This document shows, piece after piece, positions 8,219 through 19,154 of a stretch of 20,127 bases of DNA (position 1 is its first letter; each line of letters starts with the position of its first letter). A program made the position numbers and the translations under genes. The stretch lies in the NCBI GenBank assembly GCA_009731375.1, contig BJOX01000271.1, positions 501,298 to 521,424 on the forward strand. Reading direction: 5' to 3'. The notes under the pieces were generated by a model. That model saw nothing but the letters and a program-made list of their open reading frames with translations, had not been told where the DNA came from and did not search any database. Origin of the DNA: Paulinella micropora (Eukaryota; Cercozoa; Imbricatea; Euglyphida).

Positions 8219-8486
8219 GTGCTTCTCTGTCAATGGCTGATGCATTTCTGCACATGCGCCTCCATCGTCTCACCCGTGAGGGGAGTATGAAGAATTGACG
8301 ATAAGCTCTAATGACACCCCCGCAAGGGCAGTTCCAACACTTCCAGACGGGCCGGTATGTTCAATGAAAATACTGGTCCAGAAATAGACCGGTATGTTCA
8401 ATGAAAATACTGGTGGCACCGACGGGAATCGAACTGGCGACAGGGCCCAGATGGTAGAACTTGACCACTGGGCTATCACGGTGTCC

Positions 8487-8487
<1 letters not shown>
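8219..8487 (-). mobile_element. tRNA-derived SINE, copy 1
   Basis: This is a 269-bp element read on the minus strand. Its head begins GGACACCGTGATAGCCCAGT and contains an RNA polymerase III A-box-like TAGCCCAGTGG (complement of 8465-8475) and a B-box-like GTTCGATTCCC (complement of 8424-8434). That is the internal promoter layout of a tRNA-derived SINE. After the head come two 26-bp direct repeats, CCGGTATGTTCAATGAAAAT... (plus-strand 8352-8377 and 8389-8414), then a unique body and an (ATT)n tail. AAT arrays flank both ends, so target-site duplications cannot be read. It differs from copy 2 by one base. I cannot name the family. Confidence 0.85.
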
Positions 8488-8829
<342 letters not shown>

Positions 8830-9311
8830 ACTATATCTGAGGCGTACTGATGCAGCTAATGGCATATCCTCAACGGACATAAGCCTCCAATACCCTTGTT
8901 CGAGGTCCTCCACCCCCCCGTGTCAGTCTCTCGCCTGATGATCGGGGCCACCGATGGAGCTCCTGAGGGCAAGACTGCACTAAGCCGAGGTTATTCCGCA
9001 GTCCCAGCAACCTCTTGCAAGACGTCACCGAATGTGCAAGTGCATACACCAAGCGCGGTTGCTAGAGCTGCCTCGAAACCCCACCCATAACAATCTGGTG
9101 TCTGCTGGGTCCTGGGCTATCAACCAGCATATGCGGAGTTTAAGATCTTTTACGCGCGCAACGACCCTCCTCCCCAGCATCTACCACCAAAGGGTTATGA
9201 GTTGGCGTCACAGTTTAACGCCTTGAGGCCATTGGGCTGGAACTCTGTTTAGCAAGTGTGACTAGGTTTTTTCACCGGGATTTCCCTCAAATATGTCACA
9301 GTCAACACTCC
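8830..9311. other. Complex 480-bp segment between the two SINE copies
   Basis: Non-repetitive sequence is bounded by AAT arrays on both sides. Neither strand has an open frame longer than about 65 codons, and I see no domain. It could be an untranslated or diverged part of a mobile element, or host sequence separating two insertions. Confidence 0.4.

Positions 9312-9403
<92 letters not shown>
9312..9403. repeat. (AAT)n, 3' tail side of SINE copy 2
   Basis: About 30 AAT units with one slipped unit near 9350. This is the (ATT)n tail on the SINE strand. Confidence 0.95.
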
Positions 9404-9670
9404 GTGCTTCTCTGTCAATGGCTGATGCATTTCTGCACATGCGCCTCCATCGTCTCACCCGTGAGGGGAGTACGAAGAATTGACGATAAGCTCTAATGAC
9501 ACCCCCGCAAGGGCAGTTCCAACACTTCCAGACGGGCCGGTATGTTCAATGAAAATACTGGTCCAGAAATAGACCGGTATGTTCAATGAAAATACTGGTG
9601 GCACCGACGGGAATCGAACTGGCGACAGGGCCCAGATGGTAGAACTTGACCACTGGGCTATCACGGTGTC

Positions 9671-9672
<2 letters not shown>
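9404..9672 (-). mobile_element. tRNA-derived SINE, copy 2
   Basis: It has the same 269-bp length and orientation as copy 1. The only difference I find is TACGAAG for TATGAAG near 9472. The A-box-like element is the complement of 9650-9660 and the B-box-like element the complement of 9609-9619. The internal 26-bp repeat pair is retained. Such identity means either very recent retroposition of one master copy or duplication of this locus through the AAT arrays. Confidence 0.85.
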
Positions 9673-11084
<1,412 letters not shown>

Positions 11085-11344
11085 TTCTTCTTTTTCTTCT
11101 TTTTCTTCTTCTTCTTCTTCTTCTTCTTCTTCCTTCTTCCGTCTCCCGTCTCCCGTCTCCTCCGTCTCCTCCGTCTCCTCCGACTTCTTCTTCTTCTTCT
11201 TCTTCTTCTAATTCTTCTTCTTCCTCTTCCTCTTCCTCTTCTTCTTCTTCTTCTTCTTCTTCTTCTCCTTCTTCTCCTTCTTCTCCTTCTTCTTCTTCTT
11301 CTTCTTCTTCTTCTTCTTCTTCTTCTTCTTCTTCTTCTTCTTCT

Positions 11345-11434
<90 letters not shown>

Positions 11435-11796
11435 CTTTTCCTTCCTTCCTTCCTTCCTTGCTTCGTCTCTCCTTCGTCTTTTCCTTCGTCTTCGTCTTCG
11501 TCCTCGTCTTCGTCTTCTCCTTCTCCTTCGTCTTCTCCTTCTCCTTCTCCTTCTCCTTCTTCTTTTCTTCCTTCCTTCCTTCCTTCCTTCTTTCCTTCTT
11601 TCCTTCTTCGGAATCCTTCTTCTCCTTCTTCTTCTTCTTCTTCTTCTTCTTCTTCTTCTTCTTCTTCTTCTTCTTCTTCTTCTTCTTCTCCTCCTCCTCC
11701 TCCTCCTCCTTTCTTTTTCTTCTTCTTCTTCTTCTTCTTCTTCTTCTTCGAAACTCTTCTTCTTCTTCTTCTTCTTCTTCTTCTTCTTCTTCTTCT

Positions 11797-11828
<32 letters not shown>

Positions 11829-11844
11829 CTCCTCCTCCTCCTCC
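11085..11844. repeat. Homopyrimidine TTC/TCC tract including T88
   Basis: At AGAATTCT (11081-11088) the purine-rich strand switches. The next 760 nt are pyrimidine on the plus strand: TTC with TCC and CGTCTC-type variants, an 88-base T run (11347-11434), TTCC units and a GTCTTC block near 11470-11540. Confidence 0.95.
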
Positions 11845-11945
11845 GAAGAAGAAGAAGAAGAAGAAGAAGAAGAAGAAGAAGAAGAAGAAGAAGAAGAAGA
11901 AGAAGAAAGAAGAAGAAGAAGAAGAAAGGAAGGGAGAGAAGAGGG
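11845..11945. repeat. (GAA)n after a second strand switch
   Basis: At TCCTCCGAAGAA the tract reverts to GAA on the plus strand for about 95 nt. The TTC block is therefore flanked on both sides by its complement. Confidence 0.95.
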
Positions 11946-12059
11946 ACCTCTCGACGCTAACTTCGCAATCCTGCACATGCAATATTCTATATATATACAT
12001 ATACACGTCCTTACATATCCCCCCCCCCCCCCCCCCCCCCCCCCCCCTTNNNNNNNNNN
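11946..12059. other. Short island, poly-C and 10-N gap
   Basis: About 70 nt of complex sequence is followed by 29 Cs (12019-12047), TT and a 10-N gap (12050-12059). Read on the other strand this is gap, AA, poly-G, the same signature as the other G-run gaps. Confidence 0.9.
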
Positions 12060-12126
12060 AGACACACATACATACATACATACCTACATACATACATGCA
12101 TTACATACATTACATACATACATACA

Positions 12127-12157
<31 letters not shown>

Positions 12158-12356
12158 CATACATACATACATACATTACATACATTACATACATTACATT
12201 ACATACATTACATACATACATATATACATACATACATACATACATACATGCATACATTACATACATACATACATACATACATAAATGCATACATTACATA
12301 CATACATACACTCGTACATACTACATACATACATAACATACATACATACATACATA
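12060..12356. repeat. (CATA)n array
   Basis: About 300 nt of CATA units carry CATTA and CATGCA interruptions. Confidence 0.95.
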
Positions 12357-12425
12357 CAGTTGAAATTATTTAGTTATCCCTCCTTTTTTACTTCCTCTGT
12401 TCCTCCCTCCCTCCTCCCTCCCTCC

Positions 12426-12461
<36 letters not shown>

Positions 12462-13245
12462 GTCCTCCCTCCTTCTCATCTTCCCTCCCTCTCTCCTCCT
12501 CCCTCCCTCCCTCCCCCCCCNNNNNNNNNNNNNNNNNNNNNNNNNNNNNNNNNNNNNNNNNNNNNNNNNNNNNNNNNNNNNNNNNNNNNNNNNNNNNNNN
12601 NNNNNNNNNNNNNNNNNNNNNNNNNNNNNNNNNNNNNNNNNNNNNNNNNNNNNNNNNNNNNNNNNNNNNNNNNNNNNNNNNNNNNNNNNNNNNNNNNNNN
12701 NNNNNNNNNNNNNNNNNNNNNNNNNNNNNNNNNNNNNNNNNNNNNNNNNNNNNNNNNNNNNNNNNNNNNNNNNNNNNNNNNNNNNNNNNNNNNNNNNNNN
12801 NNNNNNNNNNNNNNNNNNNNNNNNNNNNNNNNNNNNNNNNNNNNNNNNNNNNNNNNNNNNNNNNNNNNNNNNNNNNNNNNNNNNNNNNNNNNNNNNNNNN
12901 NNNNNNNNNNNNNNNNNNNNNNNNNNNNNNNNNNNNNNNNNNNNNNNNNNNNNNNNNNNNNNNNNNNNNNNNNNNNNNNNNNNNNNNNNNNNNNNNNNNN
13001 NNNNNNNNNNNNNNNNNNNNNNNNNNNNNNNNNNNNNNNNNNNNNNNNNNNNNNNNNNNNNNNNNNNNNNNNNNNNNNNNNNNNNNNNNNNNNNNNNNNN
13101 NNNNNNNNNNNNNNNNNNNNNNNNNNNNNNNNNNNNNNNNNNNNNNNNNNNNNNNNNNNNNNNNNNNNNNNNNNNNNNNNNNNNNNNNNNNNNNNNNNNN
13201 NNNNNNNNNNNNNNNNNNNNNNNNNNNNNNNNNNNNNNNNNNNNN

Positions 13246-13278
<33 letters not shown>

Positions 13279-13283
13279 GTCTC

Positions 13284-13343
<60 letters not shown>
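12357..13343. repeat. CT/CCTCC tract with a 725-N gap
   Basis: A pyrimidine tract with CCTCC and CT units (12376-12512) ends in eight Cs. Then come 725 Ns (12521-13245) and a CT array with GTCT interruptions to 13343. Any sequence inside the gap is unknown. Confidence 0.95.
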
Positions 13344-13346
<3 letters not shown>

Positions 13347-13766
13347 GCTGCATCGGCCTCAATGCGGGCTGGCCAGCTTAGCGGATCTTTTCCCTCTACC
13401 TTACACGTAGCTAGATACACCCAAAAAGAATAATACACACAAAAATGAATGAAAAAAATTGAGAAGTTCGTCGTTCTTAATTACAATTAGCAATGACTTC
13501 AAGTACTTTGTTCTCGGCCTATTCTAATCGTTGATGCCTTTGCAGTAGCTTCTTCGAGCGCTCTCGGTAAGAGTTTTGTCATGCGCTACACTGTAGCATT
13601 TTGAACTTAAATATTACCTGAGAACGAAGCGTTTTAAGATAATAATTATTCCATTCCTCGATGTAGTGATAAGTAGTAACTTCTCCAGAACAAATGAGTA
13701 AGCAACAAGTTTATATTTTGGCCTAGTTTAGCGCTAGCTAGATACATGACGAAGATACGTGCAACG
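13344..13766. other. Complex AT-rich island, unassigned
   Basis: About 420 nt of non-repetitive sequence between CT and GA arrays. A CCTTTGCAG and a GGTAAGAG enclose 21 nt near 13545-13566 like a micro-exon. The 21 nt have no phase partner elsewhere, so I do not call an exon. No open frame of note. Confidence 0.4.
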
Positions 13767-14424
<658 letters not shown>

Positions 14425-14508
14425 AAGAATATGCAACTGGTCAACGAATCATCTTTGCATGGCTTGCTGTCAGCTGGATGCAGCAAAAACATGCATACAA
14501 CAAATTCA
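14425..14508. other. Short complex island
   Basis: About 80 nt of non-repetitive sequence between GAAA and AAT arrays, with no recognisable feature. Confidence 0.5.
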
Positions 14509-14808
14509 ATAATAATAATAATAGTAATAATAATAATAATAATAGTAATAATAATAATAATAATAATAGTAATAATAGTAATAATAATAATAATAGTAAT
14601 AATAATAATGATAATAATAGTGTATCTCCTGCCAATTGCTGAGCCAAAAGGCCATGTGCATCCAGTCCTCCATTCCATAAGGAAAGTCTCCACACCAATC
14701 GGTGGAATAAAGGAAGTGACGGCATAGAACATTACTCTAGGAGCTTTATACCAATCAGCCCATGGAAAGGACCGATGGCCTATGTACTCCCTAATGATAA
14801 TAATAATA

Positions 14809-14853
<45 letters not shown>
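14509..14853. repeat. (AAT)n arrays flanking a 162-bp insert
   Basis: AAT/AGT units (14509-14630) and AAT units (14793-14853) bracket a complex segment at 14631-14792. The segment is open on the minus strand for about 54 codons (motif MFYAVTSFIPPIGVETFL) but is not recognised. The AAT-insert-AAT arrangement is the same as for the two SINEs, yet no A- or B-box is visible. Confidence 0.6.
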
Positions 14854-14856
<3 letters not shown>

Positions 14857-14912
14857 TTATTTTTAAAAAAAAATCATAGATAGCAAGCATATTTGCACAT
14901 ATGTAAAATTAC

Positions 14913-14949
14913 CTGCATAGCTTGCTGCCTCCTGAGCCGCATCGAGCAG
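14913..14949 (-). CDS. Candidate internal exon, unrecognised gene
   Basis: On the minus strand, GTATACAG precedes 37 nt followed by GTAATT, an acceptor and donor pair. In phase 0 the island encodes LLDAAQEAASYA with one trailing base, an Ala-rich helix-like peptide. The acceptor side abuts a GTAT array. No phase-matched partner exon is certain, and the family is unknown. Confidence 0.4.
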
Positions 14950-15092
14950 CTGTATACATACATTCATACATACATTCATACATTCATACATACATACATA
15001 CATACATACATACATACATACATACATACAGACGTACGTAGTGCGTACGTATATACATACTTCATACATACAAGCATACATACATACATACA

Positions 15093-15124
<32 letters not shown>

Positions 15125-15488
15125 CATACATACATACATACATACATACATAAATGTATTACTGGTTGAAAAACCGTCCAGCTTTGACCTCACTTTTCTT
15201 GGTCAATGTCCAAGATACATGCATATATACATACATACATACATACATGTATACATACATATATACATACATACATATATACATGCATGCATACATACAT
15301 ACATACATGTATACATACATATATACATACATACATACATACATACATACATACACGTGCATGGAATGCATGCATGCATGCATACATACATACATACATA
15401 CATACATACATACATACATGCATGCATGCATGCATACATACATACATACATATATACATACATACATACATACATACATACGAAAACG
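14950..15488. repeat. (CATA)n arrays with a 58-bp island
   Basis: CATA arrays with CATT, CATG and TATA interruptions are broken at about 15151-15208 by complex sequence. On the minus strand that island reads WTLTKKSEVKAGRFFN without stops, followed by GTAATA. No acceptor is visible before it, so I do not call it an exon. Confidence 0.85.
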
Positions 15489-15527
15489 ATAAGTACACTA
15501 TGTATGTATGTATGTATGTATGTATAT
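15489..15527. repeat. Inverted (GTAT)n block
   Basis: After a 20-nt linker the CATA array flips to GTAT (15500-15527). This is another opposite-orientation microsatellite junction. Confidence 0.9.
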
Positions 15528-15535
15528 GCCGTTTG

Positions 15536-15591
15536 AGCACTCTTGCCCTGAGCTCCTTACGAATGGCATCATCATGATGATAGCGCTAGGA
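15536..15591 (-). other. Exon-like island
   Basis: On the minus strand, after CTATCCTAG, the frame reads [19 protein letters not shown], a composition typical of a charged helix. A CTCAGGGCAAGAG inside could be a GC-type donor, and ATTCGTAAGGAG a GT donor, but neither is decisive. It lies between GATA and CATA arrays downstream of the MTK terminal exon on the same strand. Confidence 0.35.
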
Positions 15592-15654
15592 TAGATAGAT
15601 AGATAGATAGATAGATAGACAGATAGACAGATAGATAGATAGATAGATAGATAG

Positions 15655-15700
<46 letters not shown>

Positions 15701-15740
15701 GTAGGTAGGTAGGTAGGTAGGTAGGTAGACAGATAGATAA

Positions 15741-15798
<58 letters not shown>

Positions 15799-15800
15799 GA

Positions 15801-15878
<78 letters not shown>

Positions 15879-15903
15879 CGATCGATCGATCGATCGATCG
15901 ATC

Positions 15904-15986
<83 letters not shown>

Positions 15987-15987
15987 G
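15592..15987. repeat. (GATA)n array with GTAG and GATC blocks
   Basis: The array contains a GTAG block at about 15697-15728 and a perfect GATC block at 15876-15906. GTAG blocks of similar length recur inside other GATA arrays (16349-16378 and 18094-18143), suggesting that array segments share ancestry. Confidence 0.95.
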
Positions 15988-16077
15988 AGATGTCGCAAAG
16001 GAATGTAGTCCTTGCAAAGGAACGCAGTTTCACATCAAACAATAATTTGTGTACTGTGCATGTGTCCGGGATGGGAA

Positions 16078-16095
16078 TCACGGGTAGACTGTGTT
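16078..16095 (-). CDS. MTK: MTK: candidate terminal coding exon
   Basis: A strong acceptor (CTCTTCTTTTTCCAG on the minus strand) precedes an exon that, in the phase left by the upstream exon, reads NTVYP then TGA. The following minus-strand sequence to about 15988 would be 3' UTR. In a different frame the same sequence is open for about 37 codons ([20 protein letters not shown]...), so another use is possible. A 10-N gap (16117-16126) lies just upstream in the intron. The conserved exon core does not depend on this entry. Confidence 0.5.
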   Translation of the reverse strand, partial: NTVYP

Positions 16096-16250
16096 CTGGA
16101 AAAAGAAGAGGAGGAANNNNNNNNNNCATAGATCGATAGATAGATAGGTAGATAGATAGATAGATAGAAAGATAGATAGATAGATAGATAAATAGATAGC
16201 TAGATAGATAGATAGATAGATGGATAGATAGATGGATAGATGGATAGATG

Positions 16251-16293
<43 letters not shown>

Positions 16294-16306
16294 GGATAGA
16301 TGGATG

Positions 16307-16351
<45 letters not shown>

Positions 16352-16397
16352 GTAGGTAGGTAGGTAGGTAGGTAGGTAGATAGATAGATAGATAGAT

Positions 16398-16467
<70 letters not shown>

Positions 16468-16476
16468 GGATAGATG

Positions 16477-16525
<49 letters not shown>

Positions 16526-16744
16526 GTAGATAGATAGATAAGAGCAAAGCCGAAATTTTTTTGCTACTTGACCTTGATTAGATAGATAAATGGATAGATA
16601 GATTGATAGATTGATAGATAGATAGATGGATGGATGGATGGATGGATGGATGGATGCATGCATATATAGATAGATAGATTATTGAATGGATGACGTAGAG
16701 GAGGCAAAATCGCGATGCATATTTTGAATACGCACAAAGAGATT

Positions 16745-16791
<47 letters not shown>

Positions 16792-16963
16792 TTACATCTG
16801 TCTATTATTCAAAATAACTTTGTAGATCGCTATTTGCTGTGTGTGCGCAAATACATACATACATACATACATACATACATACCTACATATATATATACAT
16901 TATATATATATATATAATATATATATATATATAATATATATATATACATTGTACATGTATGAC
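16096..16963. repeat. GATA arrays, CATA/AT tracts and small islands (MTK intron)
   Basis: This holds a 10-N gap (16117-16126), GATA arrays (16129-16540, 16584-16670, 16741-16792) with a GTAG block at 16349-16378, and GGAT units at 16624-16657. A CATA run (16852-16882) and an AT run (16886-16945) lie near the exon-three donor. Small complex islands at 16541-16583, 16671-16740 and 16793-16850 show no exon signals. Confidence 0.85.
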
Positions 16964-17035
16964 CTGGGTGCATGAGGGATTTTCCAACGCCATATAACGA
17001 GCAAGGCGCAACGTTGCGAGGCTAGCTTGGAACCG
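16964..17035 (-). CDS. MTK: MTK: third recognised exon
   Basis: A 72-nt, phase 0-0 exon of 24 codons starts RFQASLATLRLA and ends NPSCTQ. Its acceptor TATGTAG is formed at the very end of the TATC array, and its donor is CAG/GTCATA. In the family this position holds the helix after VAHVEDFESI, which carries the spaced Arg, Leu and Ala seen here. The intron separating it from the previous exon is only 187 nt and is all tetranucleotide repeat. Confidence 0.7.
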
Positions 17036-17126
17036 CTACATAGATAGATAGATACATACTTAGGTAGGTAGGTAGATAGGTAGATAGGTATAGGTAGATG
17101 GGTAGATGGGTAGATAGGTAGGTGGG

Positions 17127-17219
<93 letters not shown>

Positions 17220-17222
17220 GAC
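17036..17222. repeat. Intron made entirely of tetranucleotide repeat
   Basis: From donor GTCATC to acceptor TATGTAG the 187-nt intron consists of TATC, TACC and related units on the sense strand. Nothing else is present, so the array must supply the pyrimidine tract and any branch site. Confidence 0.8.
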
Positions 17223-17265
17223 CTGTTCGGAGGGTAGCCGTTCAAGATCGGCCACGTGTGCCACC
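17223..17265 (-). CDS. MTK: MTK: second recognised exon (VAHVADLE)
   Basis: A 43-nt exon with acceptor GTGCTCAG and donor CAG/GTCATC. Its leading G completes the Gly codon left by the previous exon, and it then encodes VAHVADLERLPSEQ. The IG-VAHV-DxE string is a hallmark of the methylthioribose kinase C-terminal region. Six partial copies of its first 10-20 nt, each with the adjoining CTCAG acceptor, lie upstream in the intron (17341-18020). Confidence 0.8.
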
Positions 17266-17283
17266 CTGAGCACATAGATAGAT

Positions 17284-17341
<58 letters not shown>

Positions 17342-17462
17342 TGTGCCACCCTGAGCATATAGATAGATAGAAAGATAGATAGATAGATAGATAGATAGTG
17401 TGCCACCCTGAGCATATAGATAGATAGAAAGATAGATAGATAGATAGATGGATAGATAGATG

Positions 17463-17551
<89 letters not shown>

Positions 17552-17675
17552 TGTGCCACCCTGAGCATATAGATAGATAGAAAGATAGATAGATAGATAG
17601 AAAGATAGATAGATAGGTAGAAAGATAGATAGATAGATAGATAGATAGTGTGCCACCCTGAGCATATAGATAGAT

Positions 17676-17728
<53 letters not shown>

Positions 17729-17733
17729 GATAA

Positions 17734-17789
<56 letters not shown>

Positions 17790-17856
17790 TGTGCCACCCT
17801 GAGCATATAGAAAGATAGAAAGATAGATAGATAGATGCATAGATGGATAGACAATG

Positions 17857-17899
<43 letters not shown>

Positions 17900-17916
17900 G
17901 GATGGATGGATGGATG

Positions 17917-17991
<75 letters not shown>

Positions 17992-18016
17992 CGGCCACGT
18001 GTGCCACTCTGAGCAT

Positions 18017-18020
<4 letters not shown>
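17266..18020. repeat. Higher-order repeat: exon edge plus acceptor plus (GATA)n
   Basis: A 22-nt seed, GTGTGCCACCCTGAGCATAT plus AG, recurs at 17341, 17398, 17551, 17648 and 17789; a longer variant at 17989-18020 starts GATCGGCCACGTGTGCC and has CTCTG for CCCTG. On the minus strand the seed is CTCAG followed by the first ten bases of the VAHVADLE exon. Counting from the real exon (seed at 17256), start-to-start spacings are 85, 57, 153, 97, 141 and 210; the first five all leave remainder 1 on division by four. This indicates unit duplication with array slippage. Confidence 0.95.
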
Positions 18021-18096
<76 letters not shown>

Positions 18097-18147
18097 GTAG
18101 GTAGGTAGGTAGGTAGGTAGGTAGGTTGGTAGGTAGGTAGGTAGATG

Positions 18148-18190
<43 letters not shown>

Positions 18191-18195
18191 GGATG

Positions 18196-18238
<43 letters not shown>

Positions 18239-18271
18239 GGATAGATGGATAGATGGATAGATAGATAGATG

Positions 18272-18316
<45 letters not shown>

Positions 18317-18329
18317 GTAGGCAGATAGG

Positions 18330-18365
<36 letters not shown>

Positions 18366-18375
18366 CAGATAGATG

Positions 18376-18421
<46 letters not shown>

Positions 18422-18469
18422 GATACATAGATAGGTAGGTAGGTAGGTAGGTAGGTGGATAGATAGATG

Positions 18470-18516
<47 letters not shown>

Positions 18517-18533
18517 GGATAGGTAGATAGATA
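18021..18533. repeat. (GATA)n array with GTAG blocks
   Basis: A GATA array with GTAG blocks at 18094-18143 and 18431-18456, and GGAT variants. It reaches to within a few bases of the MTK exon-one donor. Confidence 0.95.
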
Positions 18534-18539
18534 GCTTAC

Positions 18540-18586
18540 CCGATGGTGCGACGAATCATTTCACAGGCTGCAAAACCTGTGACGTC
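18540..18586 (-). CDS. MTK: MTK: first recognised exon ([13 protein letters not shown])
   Basis: A 47-nt exon of 15 codons plus GG with a strong donor CGG/GTAAGC. The acceptor is ATCTAG at the array edge, the weakest part of the model. It reads [15 protein letters not shown], then Gly shared with the next exon. This corresponds to the D..GF.A.KMIRR.VG block of methylthioribose kinases. Both arginines are intact; Glu replaces the usual Lys before Met. Confidence 0.8.
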
Positions 18587-18588
18587 CT

Positions 18589-18593
18589 AGATG

Positions 18594-18644
<51 letters not shown>

Positions 18645-18657
18645 GGATGGATGGATG

Positions 18658-18696
<39 letters not shown>

Positions 18697-18758
18697 GGAT
18701 AGATAGATGGATGGATAGATAGATGGATAGATAGATGGATAGATAGATAGATAGATAT

Positions 18759-18800
<42 letters not shown>

Positions 18801-18817
18801 GGATAGATAGATAGATG

Positions 18818-18856
<39 letters not shown>

Positions 18857-18928
18857 GGATGGATAGATAGATAGAAAGATAGAAAGATAGATAGATATAG
18901 ATAGATGGATAGATGGATAGATAGATGA

Positions 18929-18962
<34 letters not shown>

Positions 18963-19048
18963 GGATAGATGGATAGATAGATAGATGGATAGATGGATAG
19001 ATAGATATATAGATAGATAGATAGATAGGTAGATAGATAGATAGATAG
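18589..19048. repeat. (GATA)n array between two copies of an exon edge
   Basis: About 460 nt of GATA with many GGAT variants separate the MTK exon at 18540-18586 from its truncated copy at 19049-19081. Confidence 0.95.
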
Positions 19049-19081
19049 ACAGGTTGGCATAGCAAAGCCTGTGACATCGTA
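19049..19081 (-). pseudogene. Truncated copy of the MTK GFAACEM exon
   Basis: The minus strand reads TCTACGATGTCACAGGCTTTGC against TCTAGGACGTCACAGGTTTTGC at the real exon. The AG acceptor is lost (AC). The two exon differences are synonymous third positions (Asp, Gly). After TTTGC it gains a few bases, matches again at CCTGT and then runs into the array. Only DVTGFA is preserved. Confidence 0.7.
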
Positions 19082-19119
19082 GACACACGCGCACAACTCC
19101 AAACCGTTTTATTATGAGA

Positions 19120-19121
<2 letters not shown>
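19082..19121. other. Short complex sequence before a poly-G run
   Basis: About 40 nt (ACACACGCGCACAACTCC...) with no feature. Further upstream MTK sequence could start here but none is recognised. Confidence 0.4.

Positions 19122-19154
<33 letters not shown>

Larger units (their letters stand above)
16078..18586 (-). other. MTK: Methylthioribose kinase gene, 3' part (gene span)
   Basis: MTK phosphorylates 5-methylthioribose with ATP in the methionine salvage pathway, in the cytosol. The call rests on three consecutive minus-strand exons (18540-18586, 17223-17265, 16964-17035). Spliced, they read [30 protein letters not shown], then a 24-residue helix-like segment. This follows the family's C-terminal pattern, which in plants reads roughly [20 protein letters not shown] followed by a helix. 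Phases fit exactly: exon one ends in GG and exon two supplies the G; exons two and three meet between codons. As I recall, the paired Arg is the one placed at the substrate in MtnK structures. Upstream exons, about 300 residues, must lie beyond the window or in the 19156-19612 gap. The introns are mostly tetranucleotide arrays. Confidence 0.8.

Noticed and set aside
8414-8487. A functional tRNA gene
   Set aside because: A- and B-box-like elements are present, but the sequence does not fold into a full cloverleaf by eye and continues into a SINE body present in two copies.
13538-13572. 21-nt micro-exon between CCTTTGCAG and GGTAAGAG
   Set aside because: The splice-like flanks are good, but it begins TAG, has no phase partner, and such pairs arise by chance in 400 nt.
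15498-16663. Long YLSIYLSI frames on the minus strand
   Set aside because: Pure tetranucleotide repeat translation. No start context or conserved residues.
17022-18428. 468-codon minus-strand frame rich in YLSI with VAH/CSGWHT motifs
   Set aside because: It is a read-through of TATC arrays and the repeated exon edge. Only the short exon pieces inside it are real candidates.
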